NCBI GenBank assembly: GCA_905182985.1
Contig: CAJJDN010000089.1
Location: 204,071-268,070 of the forward strand
Reading direction: 5' to 3'
Length of the DNA stretch: 64,000 bases
DNA from: Paramecium sonneborni
Taxonomy: Eukaryota; Ciliophora; Oligohymenophorea; Peniculida; Parameciidae
In this document: positions 11,442 to 23,600 of the stretch, one piece after another
Position numbering within the stretch: position 1 is the stretch's first letter
How the letters are laid out: each line of letters starts with the position of its first letter
The notes under the pieces: generated by a model
Told to the model about the DNA's origin: nothing
The model's database searches: none
What the model saw: the letters and a program-made list of their open reading frames with translations, nothing else
Translations under genes and position numbers: made by a program

Positions 11442-12003
11442 ATGGAATTGGAAAAAATTGAAGGCAAAAATTAAGAAAAAATTGAGGAAATTCAGTTAGA
11501 ATTGGAAAGGCCATAAAAAAGTATATTAATGAAAGGACCTAACATTATTATATCTGGAAATAAAGTATAATTAGCATTCAAAGAATCAGGATATGAAACT
11601 CTAATTTTTTAGCCGCCAATGACTAATGAGAATAGTTTAGTTATTAACTTGATAAATGTATAAAGATTCATTTCATTAAAAGGGTTCTGGAGTTAGAGTG
11701 GGTATAACTCTAAATGATCCTTCACTTAATCTAATTGATTACCCGGTTGGAATGCATAAATGTTAATATAGTTATAGAGTAAAAGATGGATTTAAATTTA
11801 ATGATGGAATTGGAATTAAATATGGAAATGGTATCAAAAAATCAGAACTTATTCGAATGCTATTCATTAATAATGAATTAATTTTTGAAGAATAAGGTAA
11901 GTCTATTGGTTGTGCTTTTAAAGTATTACCAATAAAGGATGGAAAATATTATCCAGCTATTTCTATTTTTTAAGATGCTTAAGTTGAGTTTGTTTATTAT
12001 TGA
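11442..12003 (+). CDS. SPRY-domain protein
   Basis: One intron (11658-11682, 25 nt) leaves 177 residues. After a charged 30-residue N-terminus, the rest follows the SPRY beta-sandwich pattern: a GSGVRVGITL strand, YPVGMHKCQYSYRV, DGFKFNDGIGIKYGNG, an internal FINNELIFEEQG (the NG-containing strand), GCAFKVLP and YYPAISIF near the end. SPRY domains bind short peptides in partner proteins, as in Ash2L, RanBP9 or B30.2 proteins. Here it stands alone with no extra domain, so the partner is unknown. TGA at 12001 closes the frame. Confidence 0.75.
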
Positions 12004-12338
12004 TTTAAATTATATAATAAATCCACTTTTATTTATATAATAAAAATATACAATATATAATCACTATTCTAATATCAAATATAGTTAATATATTTATTTA
12101 ATTATTAATAGTATTCTATAGAATATATATATTAAGTAAATATAATAGTTATCAATCTATAATAAAATTATTTTCTCTTTTTAATAAAAGTATTGATCAA
12201 TAAGAAAAGTTTTAGATAAATATTAAATAAAAATTAGATAATAATAGAATTAAAATTAAGATATTGTTATGATGAAGAACAGTAAACAGTAATTAATATA
12301 TTTTAAAAATAGTTATAATATGATTATTTGTTGTATTT
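12004..12338. other. Intergenic stretch, convergent 3' ends
   Basis: Very AT-rich, between the stops of the SPRY gene and the CFAP96-like gene. It probably holds both 3' UTRs. No gene was seen. Confidence 0.6.
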
Positions 12339-13329
12339 TCAGAATCCTTTAGCACTCATAGCTCTTCTAATATTTTATTTAAAGCATGTGATTGATGGAG
12401 TTGGTCTAGATAAGGTACCTAAATTATTTGGTTTAAATTATTCTTTTCCTTTAAGCCATTCTCTTCTTTTAATAGGTTTCTTTGGATCTGGTTTATAAGT
12501 AATTTATTCAAATTCTCCTTCAAAACCTTTTTTTCCTGGATTAGCTGGTTTAAAATTTGATTCATGTTTCATAATATGCATATCATGAATTTTTTCTTTA
12601 TTTGGAGGAGGTGCTTTTCCATCAAATCCAAATACTAATTTATCTTTATTAAAATTCTCTCCTCCTGCTATAGTTGTTTTGAAAGCAACTTCTTTTTCTT
12701 TTCTTTTAGCTTCCATTTATAATTTCTATAATAGATGTATTAATGTAGTACCAATTAATGTTAGTGAAATCTATTATATTCATCTTTCATATGTGGAAAA
12801 CCTTTCAATAATTCTTTATTGGCTGGATTTGTTGTAATATTTCTTGGAGCTGACCATACTCTTCCATCAGCAGTTTTATAGTTTCTTGTCTTTTTCATAT
12901 CAAACTCTTTCATATGTGGCCAAGGTCCTCCAAGTAATTCTTTATAACCAGATGCAGGCTTAAATTATTAATCTTTAAATAAAATCTTCTTAGTCTTCTC
13001 TAATTCATATTGTAAATCTTTTCTTTATGGATCCATATAAGGATCACCTATAGAATTGAAAGAAGCCTAACTAAAGTAAGAGCTTTTAATTCTTCCACTT
13101 TTTGGAGCTCCAATCTTTACATTTGTAGCTTCAGTAATTGGTTTACCATTCTCTCCTCTAGGAGCTATATTATTTTTATATATTAAATACGTCTCTTTTT
13201 AAAATCATAACTGTCATCACCTAAACCAAGTGGAACTGGAGAGGAAAATAAAGCAAATCTCTATTTCTTAGCTTACAATTCTGTGTCCTATAAAATTTCT
13301 TTTTTCAATTTTGTTAATTCATCGCTCAT
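12339..13329 (-). CDS. CFAP96 (C4orf47)-like ciliary protein
   Basis: Two 26-nt introns (12726-12751, 13165-13190) leave 312 residues. The protein has little predicted globular structure. It is built from short conserved blocks: FALFSSPVPLGLGDDSY near residue 25, FNSIGDPYMDP, FKPASGYKELLGG, GRVWSAPRNITTNP, and FKPANPGKKGFEGEF near residue 230. Repeated F-K-P-x(2-3)-G/K-K blocks plus a GDxY motif resemble C4orf47/CFAP96, a ciliary and basal-body-associated protein conserved in ciliated organisms. A role as a microtubule-associated or luminal axonemal protein is inference from the family. Codon use is unremarkable. An unrelated protein rich in these motifs cannot be excluded without a profile search. 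Confidence 0.55.
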
Positions 13330-13563
13330 TTTAAAAAAAAATATAATAAAAAGAAATATCTCAATAACAAATACATGTTTAACCTCATCAATAATAAATT
13401 GAATAATTTTAAATGAATAAATAAAATTCAAAAAATTTAGAATATCAAATTCAGAAAGCTCTCTATACTATATCAATACCTATTTTTATTTAACAAATTT
13501 TTTGTAATGGTTTCCTATTAAACAGAATTTAAATTAAATAGTCTTAATTTAGAATTTTTATAA

Positions 13564-14195
13564 TCAATCATCGTGTACATTATCCGCTAATTTTGCACAG
13601 AATCGGAATCTATTATAAATTTTTGTTTTCTCCAATATACAATTTTTTATAAGCTTTTTAAAGTGTTTTATCTTTTATTCCAATTGATCATATTATTTAA
13701 TATACTATTTTAATTTGTGCAAATTAATACTTATTAAGACATCAAAGATCAAAATCTTTAATTCTTTTTCATTATTATCAGTATTTTCTAAATAAATATT
13801 TATTTTTCCTAAAGACTAAAGATATTATTATTAATCATATTAATTTGATGGTGAAATACTATCATAATCATGTTATTACTATCCTTTTTTTAACAATTTT
13901 CTAATTATTCTAGGATTTTTTAATACTTATATGTATCTATTGTTTTTTGTGAGACTTTTTTTTGTTTGAATTTACAATTGGTAATATACAGAAATTATTT
14001 TGAGTAAATTAATGATATCTATACTACTTTTGGATTGTTGATAGTGATTTGAATACTCAAGCTAATGTGCAGAAATTATAAAATTAAATCAAACATTCTC
14101 ACAATAATCAAGAAATTAAAAAATAAGAAGTAATAGAGATTTTGAAATTGAAGAGCTTGATTAATCAGAAATTTGAGACTAAAATTATTATGCAT
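13564..14195 (-). CDS. Hypothetical basic coiled-coil protein
   Basis: Open frames rich in K, Q, N, I and L run from an ATG at 14193-14195 to a TGA at 13564. A probable 33-nt intron lies near 14049-14081, and a further frame change in the middle is unresolved. The C-terminal part alternates lysines and isoleucines like a helix and ends FCAKLADNVHDD. No family was recognised. The start is 25 bp downstream of the neighbouring stop. Confidence 0.4.
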
Positions 14196-14220
14196 ATCTT
14201 ATTTATTTATGTTATTATTC

Positions 14221-14531
14221 TCATAATTATGTTACAGTATTTTGAACTGTTCTTTGGTACAATAACACTTGTTTAGAATAAAAATCGGGGACTGCTTAAT
14301 ATTCAACTTTTTGCTATTTTCTCATTTTAAAAATTTTACTTTTTTATATAGATATGGGAATGTAATGCCATTGAAAGTATTTAAGTATATTAAAAGACTT
14401 CCTCCTACCAACAAGCCTAAGTAAGCTTGAATTCCTACTCTAGCTCCATAGTATACAGGATTTAATCTGAATTTCAAAGCAGAAGGGAAATTTTTGCTCA
14501 TTTATTCAAATTTGCTATTATCCATTGCCAT
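14221..14531 (-). CDS. Small single-pass membrane protein
   Basis: A 26-nt intron (14314-14339) leaves 95 codons, 94 residues plus TGA. One hydrophobic segment at about residues 37-58 (GLLVGGSLLIYL region) is preceded by a basic N-terminal stretch and followed by a short polar tail. The size and layout recall small mitochondrial or organelle-membrane subunits, but there is no diagnostic motif. The splice choice is supported because it keeps the frame open for 30 more codons; an unspliced TGA would stop it right after the membrane segment. Confidence 0.6.
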
Positions 14532-14757
14532 TTTTATAAATATTAATATTAACTTTAGTATATTTTTATTTATTTATTTTTAAGTAATTTAAATTTATTA
14601 GTGAACATGAAGCTCATTTATTTAATTTATAGTATTGATTTTTAAAAAGTTAGACTAATTTTGAGATAGATTATTAAGAGGTATTTGTTAAAATAACCAA
14701 ATTTCTTTAATGGTGATATAATGATTTATTAAATAAATAACTGAATTTGTATTTTGA
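14532..14757. promoter_or_regulatory. Divergent intergenic region
   Basis: 226 bp of very AT-rich DNA between two divergent starts (14531 minus, 14758 plus). It presumably contains both promoters. No specific motif can be supported. Confidence 0.35.
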
Positions 14758-15951
14758 ATGAGTGAAATCAACGAATCACTAATAGAAGCACCTCTAAAAG
14801 CATTATTAGAAGATGTAAGGGATTATTATAAAGGAAAGGTCTTATTCTGTTTAGAAGGCTTTTTGGAAAGTCAAAATGACTTAAAGCAGATTGAAAATCA
14901 ATTAAAAGATTACGATACATTGGCAGGCTTAGTTAAAATAATTGCCAATATATTCAAGACTCTAATGAAGAAAGTAGAGAAAAAGATAGCTTTTCTGAAA
15001 CTTAATCTTAATGATAATAGTTCTCATTAAAGTTATCATGCAGAAGAGGAATATGAAAAATTAGAACAAATTATATAAAAATATGAAGCCGAGATTCGAG
15101 GACATATTAGCGTAAAATGAGTTTGATTAGTTCTTTAGATTGAATAATAGTTAAAACTTTATAACGATAGTTTATAATAGAAGATAGAAGACCTAGAAAA
15201 GTCTCAGAAAGATACAGTAGAATAATTAAATAAAAAAATTTATGTATATAAAAGAAATATCAAATTTAGTGTTTAAAAAAAGATTTGGGAAAGTCTACTG
15301 AGAGTTATCGATAACTAATAAAGGAAAATGAATAACTAAAAGAATCAGTAGTAGATCATTAACATATAGTTCATACAGATAGTGAAATAAATGGTCGTAT
15401 GAAAGAAAAAAAGTAATTTAAGATGAATTTATTAGTTTTGTCATTCAGATCACAGATTAAAAAAAGCTGATTATAGTAGTGAATATCCAGGATCAATTGC
15501 AAATCTTTATCCATAAAATTCTATGAGACATTCAACACCTTTGAAATCATAATCTTAACATCATAAATGTGGCAAATTTAATAATCAAATTTAACATCGT
15601 AGCACACAAGAATAAGATTTATTTGTTAAATATAATAAATTACTTAAATAACATGCTCAATCTATCACTTAAAGATCTTAGATTATTTAAGCAAGTCAAT
15701 ATTTATTAAAAAGTGGATTTGCAAACAATCCAAAAAAAACAAGAAATACATTAAATGTTATTTCTGATATTTGTAATGCTTAGCAATAGAAAGTTTCTTA
15801 AAGAAATAAAAGTCTAGGTAATAGTTCAAAAGTAGCAGGAACTAATTCTCAAAATCAAATAATCTCAAATAATAAATCAGGACCTCACAAAATTATATCT
15901 GAGACATCTAAAACTAATGAAGCTATTCAAAGATTACTTAAACTTAAATGA
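14758..15951 (+). CDS. Coiled-coil protein of unknown function
   Basis: The start ATG is followed by about 90 well-conserved-looking residues (LEDVRDYYKGKVLFCLEGFL, then K/E-rich helices). Introns at 15112-15138 and 15244-15269 are well supported. A third joint near 15410-15435 does not quite keep frame: a GT...AG segment is present but leaves a one-base discrepancy next to an A-run. The middle is a coiled coil. The C-terminal third is S/N/Q-rich and basic (many KS and NN), ending IQRLLKLK before TGA at 15949. No family was recognised. The gene converges on the AXDND1-like gene with 45 bp between stops. Confidence 0.65.
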
Positions 15952-15996
15952 TTTTATTTAAATAAATAATTGTAGTTATATATAAATTATTGTTAA

Positions 15997-18900
15997 TCAA
16001 TTATTATCTTCAGAAGAATAATCATCTATTTAAATTATCTCATTGAATTCTGCTGGAATTAAACTCTCAACTAATTTATTAATGTATAACTATCTAGTAT
16101 CATTATCAATAATTCTATATGAAATCCATATGCTTTATCGTTTATCCTCATTTGTTAATGCCTTTTTTAATCAAAGATTACTACTTTATCTAATTTTTTT
16201 ATGATGCTTTAAAAATATTCTATTTCATCTTCAGCAGCATACTAAACTCTAATTCCCAATCTTGTTTTGACATCATTCCATAGTCTATGTAAATCTTCTA
16301 TACTTTTTATTGGATCTTACTCCATAACACTGTTAGCAAAATTCTATTCGAAATTTTAATTTTTAATACAGTAAACTTATCTTCTGAAAATAAATTATGT
16401 TCTATTGAAAATGTTATGAATCTATCAAAAGACATTGCTCTTTCTCCTTCATTATTTGATATCAAATCACATCTTGATATAAATTAACTTTCCATTATAC
16501 TTTCAGGAATTTAGTTACCCTAACAAGATTCAAAATAATAATATAATTTCTTGAATTCTTAATACTCCATCATATTATCTAAATCCATATCAGCAGAATT
16601 GAATACTTCTTAATAATGAGTCATATGCATCTTCTTAACAATTTAATATCCTAAATCATCATTCTATTTTCTTACCTGTCAAAATTCTACTTATATAATA
16701 GTCATAATCTATAAATGGTTTCAAGTTTCTCTCTATGTAATTCATTTTAATATCTGACACTATATTATTTCTATATTCTTAAGGAATTGATGAATGTATC
16801 TGTTCTAATATCTATATTGCTTTTTCTACTAAAATAAATTATCCCTTATCTTAAATATATTAATACTTTTTCTGTATCAAGTGTTTAATTCTCATCATCT
16901 AATTGTTTTAAAGTCTTAATGTAAATCTCAAGATCATCTACTGATAAAGAACTATAAAGTTGAAGGAATCTACCAAATAAATTAATTCTAATATTGTCTC
17001 TATGTACAAATATTGATTCATAAAAGCTAATCAACTTTTACTCTGCTATATTTTTAAATCCATAAGTATTAAAAAAATACTCATAACAAATTATATGTAA
17101 TGAAGTTTTATTTTATGTTTATTTTAACTTTTCACCATAAAATTAAGTTATGAATTTTAAGACTGTACTCTTTTTCATTTTTGAATTTATTTCCTTTTAG
17201 TTTGTTGCAAATTTAGTAGCCAATTATTTTACAATATTATTCTTTACCATATTCAATCCTGGACTGTCAATTGATTATTTATTCTAAAATTCTATAATAT
17301 GATTTATAATTATATTACTTGGAACTTATGAAAAATATGATTTTTTGGTATATCCTATTTTTCTTTTCCTTTATTTTATTTCCTCTAATCTAAGATTAAA
17401 CTCTGAGTCATCACTATCAGAATCACTCGAAGTAAAATTTTAATTAATAAAATTAGTTATGGTTTCTTAAAAGAATTAAACCTAATCATTTTGTTGAGGC
17501 ATTACAGAACCTTTTTTTTAAATTTTAGACCCTTTTTTTGTACCTTAATTTGAATTTGTAGGCAATTACTATTTAAATTATAATTACATAATTTTACAAT
17601 TTTATAAGTAGGTCTAGGTTTTGATTAATTAGAACCTCTACTTTTAGGTGTAAATTAAATATCTGTTCCTTCCTATTAAAATATTATAAATATAAATACA
17701 TCTTCACTTTGTTGTTAACTAGGTTGTTAAGATGAAAACCTTTAAGATGCAAATTAGTTATCATCTGGTTCAATTACTGAAATGTTATATTGAGAAGTGA
17801 AAGATTTATCTTATTGTAATTAAGGTAATTCTAAAGTGTTTTAAGATTAAGTTTATCTATATAACATAGCTTATTGTTAAGGAGGTTATTAAATTAAATT
17901 TTTTTTACTTGATTATTTCTTTAATGTAGTTTTCTCAGGTATAGGCAATAATTCTTCTTTCTTTTCCAATTAAATTAATTACTCACTCTAAATTGGTTAA
18001 ATTGTAATTTAAGGCTAACTAGATGATTAAGTTATTTAAGCTCCTGAAGGCGAAATGTTTGATTATCTGGATTTTTAATTATTTTATATAGGACCTAAAG
18101 TGCTCAATCTTTTATCTTAAATTCTTTTTTTCATAATCTCAGCAAATTTATGAGTTTAAGTAAGTTAAACTACAAGAGTTTATGATTTTTCAACCATATT
18201 TGTTTTAATAGATTTCATTTTTTAATATTTTTTCTCCATTCTTTCATTTATCTATCCATAGATATTATTTTATATACTTTTTCATAAATTTCTAATTAAG
18301 CCTCTAATTCTCCCATTTCTTAATTAGCAAGTTCATTAGCTTTTTCTAATTCTGATATTTTTTTTTACTTAATAAATATAAAAATAATAATATACATATT
18401 ATTATAATTATTCTTCTTTTCTATTATTTTCATCTTTAAATGTACTATTCACTAAAATTAAATTAGTTCTTGCTTCTTTTTATTTATTAAGGTTCTCTTT
18501 CATTTAATTAGAAAATTCATCCATATGATCAAATAATTCTTTTATTTTAGGTTGTTATCCTTTTTCTATTTAATCTAATATTTTTTAATATTGTTCTGTT
18601 GCTTTTTAGATTGCTTCATGCAATTATAATAAATGTTCTTCCTCTAATTTAATGGATTCCAAAAGTTCATCTGAAAATTCCGTTTGAGTAAATTTAGTAC
18701 ATTTATTTAAATAAGATATATCTGTCTATATAATTTGTTATCTTCTATCTTTTAATACAAATCTACATAAGTTAATATAAGTATATACTTTGGTAATTGA
18801 ATAGCTAAGCTTTTCTTTTCTATAGTTTAGACTTCGACTTCTTTTCTTAATTATAATATCTAATTTAAATCATCTGTATCTGTAGCTCTCTCTTCTAATA

Positions 18901-20275
18901 ATATTTCAATATCACTAAAAGAAGCACTGTCATTCAAAATCTTTTGTAATTTTTCTTGTTAAGTTGGTTATTTTTCAACATTCTAAAAGCTTTTTCTTTT
19001 CATTGGTAATATTTCTGGCAATTAATATTAAGGAATAGAATGAATAACTAATTATTTCTATGTTCCAGCTCTAAATATCTTCTTCTTAGCTACACCTTAT
19101 TCATACTCTATTTTAGACTAATATTAATTTGACATTTAAAATTATTCATATTAAAGCTATACATTTCTTTAATATTCATGTAAATCTTCATTAATCTTCT
19201 CTATTTAATCAGAATATTGTTTATTTTCATTTTTCAAATCTTACATTTCTACTTTCAATGACTTTATTTATGAATTTAAATAACTATTATTTTTTTTTAA
19301 ATATTTAGTATTTCCCTTTAATTTCATCAATCTCTCCATAATTTAATCCATATCTGATTTTTAATTCTTTAAAATTATCAAATATTTATCTATTTCAGTT
19401 TAATAAGCCTAATGTGTCTTCATTACCTCTTATAGATGATCCTTCTCTAATGAATTATTTTATTCAAGAATTAATTAATATACTGATTAATTGATTTCAA
19501 TATATTATGTCCATATCTTTTCTAAAAGTACACTTTTTATAAAATATATCTTTAGATACCTTTTCTCAATACAATCAAACGAAATCTATCTTATCAATTC
19601 CTTTAAACAAAGCGTGAATATTTATTACAAATCTTCAAACAAATTTGCTGATTAACCTTAGTTTTTCTCTACTGCTTACTCTAACATTAAATCTGTCCAT
19701 TCAGCAAGCATTTAAACATCATGTCTAGTTTTCTATTTATTATAATACTTTAAAGGTATGCCTCTATGAATTTTATCTTTGACCACTCTCTTTGTTAAAT
19801 TACTGGAAAACTTAGATAAAGGTATAACCTTATCTACTTAATCTATTGGTAGAATAACCTTAGCTTAGGAAATCTCTATCTTCTTTATTTCTATATTGTA
19901 CTTTTTGATGGATTCCATGGTAATTCATCTAGTTTTTTCGGATATCTATATGGATCCTAACTATTCAGTTAACCAAAAAAATCATTTTTATCCATCCTCT
20001 TTAATCTATCAATTTAGTCAAGCTGTCCATCTCTTAATAAAGGGGATTAATAATATGTCTTTAATAATCACTACATTTCATACAGACTAAGAAATAGTTT
20101 TAGATTTTTCTAATCTTGAACTTAAAGAAGCTTAATTCATTTCTGTTTTCACTCTCTAACTTGAAGATTAATATTAAGAATATTAAGTATTCAGCTTTAT
20201 TAACCTTTCAGAATTTTAATTTGCATTCTTTTAAATGAATGTCTTCTTCAATTAATGAAATTTAGTTTCTTCCAT
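15997..20275 (-). CDS. AXDND1-like axonemal dynein light chain domain protein (very large)
   Basis: This is a multi-intron gene of well over 1200 residues. Near residue 190 the sequence runs HRGIPLKYYNKQKTRHD, AEWTDLMLEQA, then FTLCLKELIRQISFDCIEKR. That matches the axonemal dynein light chain domain of p28/DNALI1 and, with its preceding block, AXDND1. It continues into a coiled coil, an S/T-rich part, a second coiled coil, a Q/P-rich linker and an acidic SDSDSDDSEF patch before a C-terminal all-helical domain ending at TGA 15997. An internal ATG at 19133-19135 lies in the same open frame, so two adjacent genes are possible. The open frame across it favours one. Several introns were inferred by frame (for example near 18370-18400), but not all joints were resolved. 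Confidence 0.55.
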
Positions 20276-20600
20276 TTATAAATTAAAATATATAAATAAA
20301 TTTAATAATATATATATACTAAAGTAATTTTTACTTCATTTATCGTATTTATATAAAGTCCATTTTTCAACCATTACTCCTCCTTTATCAACTCAAATTA
20401 AAATAATTCTCGTAATTTAAACATTTCTTTTTTATTTTTAGAGATTTTTAATAAAATCACAAATCAATACTTATACTTTACCTTTTATCTATTATTCTAT
20501 CAACCTTCACAAAAGATACAATTTAGATAACTAATAAAAAATATTTATTTAAAATATTATATTTGTTAAATATATCAAATTTTTTCCTAATCCTAACAAT
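20276..20600. other. Intergenic stretch
   Basis: AT-rich DNA between the AXDND1-like start and the stop of the giant cysteine-rich gene. It presumably holds the promoter of the former. No gene was seen. Confidence 0.5.
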
Positions 20601-23600
20601 TCAATGCACCATACTTAGAGGTGTATGGGATGCATATTATTTTGATTAAGAAAAAAATAATTTGTTAATTTTTTCGATCAATCTTTTTATTTTTCGATAT
20701 TTTTTTATTACTAATTTCCATTATTAATATATATCTAAAACTAATTAAATGACCAAAATAAAACAAATGCAAATTATGCAGCACCATCCTAGATTTGTTC
20801 TATCATCTTCTGTAAAAAAATTTAAATCTTTATCAATAATTAAAATTGATATAAGAAATAATGTTATAGAAATATTAATTTCACATGATAATTGCTTTTT
20901 ATACTCATTTTGATCATTAAAAGGTTTAAATTAATAAATTAATAAACTTTAAATCAAAGAAAGAAAAGCCAAATTTATAGATTGATATAGTGGATTTTCA
21001 TAGGTAAAAATCAAAAGGATCATAAAAACTAATTTTTTAAATAGAAGAATAGCATTTGTATATTTGCAATATTAAGTTAAGCTTAATCCCTCAAATACTG
21101 AGCCATAACGTTATTAAATATTTTTTTAAGTTATAGATAAATTACTAAGTTAAGCAATATTAGTAATGGCATAAATTATTAATAAATAAATAGCCAATGC
21201 AATTAATGACAATACAGAACTCATTTTAACTAGATCATCTTCAGATTTTAATTCTAAAGCTGATATCTATAGAATCATCGAAAATGTAAGATCATAGGCA
21301 GTTGAAATATGAGTTCTAATCATTCCACTGAAAATAAATTCAGAAATGATTATATAGCAAAGTTCTCCTACAAAAATCTTAAGTGATAAAATATATAATT
21401 TAAATTTTAAAAGATATTTATCTTTATCTGGTGTTTCTGAAAAGTACTTCATTTAAAATTATCTTAGAATAAGTGGAAATATAAGAGCAGTTGAATAAAT
21501 AAAAAGGAAGGATAGCCAAATTGTTAATAAAGATGTACCATTTATAATAAACAAGGAATTATAACCATCATTTTAGATTTTTTAAGGAATTGATTTCAAT
21601 TATTCATAATTAATGTAAGGATCAATCAAACCTTAAATATCAAAGTATTTTGAAATAAAATTTAATTAAGCAAATCCAAACAGTTAAAAAAATTATTCTA
21701 AATTATATGGAAACTAAGTATTAATATATTTAAGATAAGAGAGCATTTGTAAAGTGTCAAGAAGATTGTAAAAGAAATCAACTCCTCCAAATAAGATTGA
21801 TCCTCCAGCAAACCCTGCTAAAATATAGAGAATATAATAATTCCCTGAATTAATTAATTCAACCTATTAGATCATTGATTGTTCAATAATAATAAATTTG
21901 CTGATCTGTTCATTAATTTAAGAAACCTATTATACTTAACCATTTGACGAAAATAGTGACAAATTGTTGAATAATAATTATAAAAATTCATTTTCTGAAC
22001 TTCTATTCAAAGTTAATTAAATAATGGCAGAAATTTAAGTTTTATTTTAATTTGATTTTTCTAATTGTTATATAATCTTATACTCATAATTAATATTATA
22101 TGATTTAAAATTTTAGTATAGTTCTAATTGTAAAAATTCAGATAAATTAAAATTGATAGGTAAATCTAGATCAAGATTATATGTAAGTTAAAATAATCTT
22201 ATAGGATTATAAATTGAATTGTCTCCATATGTTTTTAATTTTGGAACTGGTGTAAGTTAGACATATGAACATATTCCCATTTAACAAATGTAATTATTTT
22301 CATTTTTACAAATTTTGTTACATCCATCAAAATCTATGAGATTGCCATCATCACATTCCTCATCTTTAGATTTGATACCATCGCCACATTTAGTAAAACA
22401 TAAATTATTATAAAAATCTGTATAATATCCACCATTTGACTCACATAATTTACATTCATTATTATCTTTCTAAACAATTCTACATGTTTAGCAATTTGAT
22501 GATGAATCAATACATTCTTTACATTTATCATTACATTTATTACATTAGTTTTTATCAAGAAAATAACCAGATTAACATTTTTTGCATACTATTTATTTTT
22601 ATAAAGCATCGTGTTCACATAGAATACAATTTTATGAACATTAAAAACAAATTGATCTATCTAGTAAATTATTTATGCATGAATGATTCTTATCAATAAT
22701 ACAATTAGAACAACCATCTCTATTAATATTATTCCCATCATCACATTCTTCACCATAAGTCCATTAAGAATCCCCACAATTTACATATTTACAACTTTTT
22801 ATTACTTTTCCATCCTCAGATTTACAATTTTAACATACATTAAATTGATTTAAAAAATAGTTAGATGCACATTAACATTTATTTTTATAAAGTACTTGAT
22901 TAGATTCTTATTTGCAACTTAAACAATTTTAACTATTTTAATCACAAGTTTAACAATTGTCATCACATACTTAACATACATTCTCTAACCAAAAATATCC
23001 ATCTTAACACACACATTTATTGTCTTTATTTAATATAATATTTGATATCATTATACACTAATCACATTTATATTAATTTTCACATTTAATACATGGGTAA
23101 TCGCATTGTAAACATTTATAATTTTAATAATAATAACCAATTTGACAAATGCATTTATTATTAATTAATTAAAAATTATTATTACAACTTTAACACTTTT
23201 AATATTCATCGATACAAGTTTGACAATTATCATCACATTTTAAACATTATTCTTCATTAATAAAGAACCCATCAATACATTCAAGACATGTAAATGCATT
23301 ATCACATTCTTTACAATTACTAATACAAGTATTACATTAGTGTAATGTATCCATATAATATCCATCAGCACAAGATAAACAGACTTCATGTTTTATGCAT
23401 GTCGAACATTAAATTTCACATTTTTAACATATGTCATTAGAAAGATAGTATCCATCTATACATTCATTACAAATCTATAAACTAAAACATTTAGTGCAAG
23501 TAGAATAACATTTTTAACATTTATCATATTACATATAGTATCCATCTTAACAAATACATTTGTGATTAATCAAATTTTAATATTCTTCTATACAGGATGT

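Noticed and set aside
20604..20636. Imperfect inverted repeat around ATGCACCATAC, looked like a stem-loop
   Set aside because: It lies in the last codons of the giant cysteine-rich gene, and the pairing is imperfect. It is explained by coding sequence.
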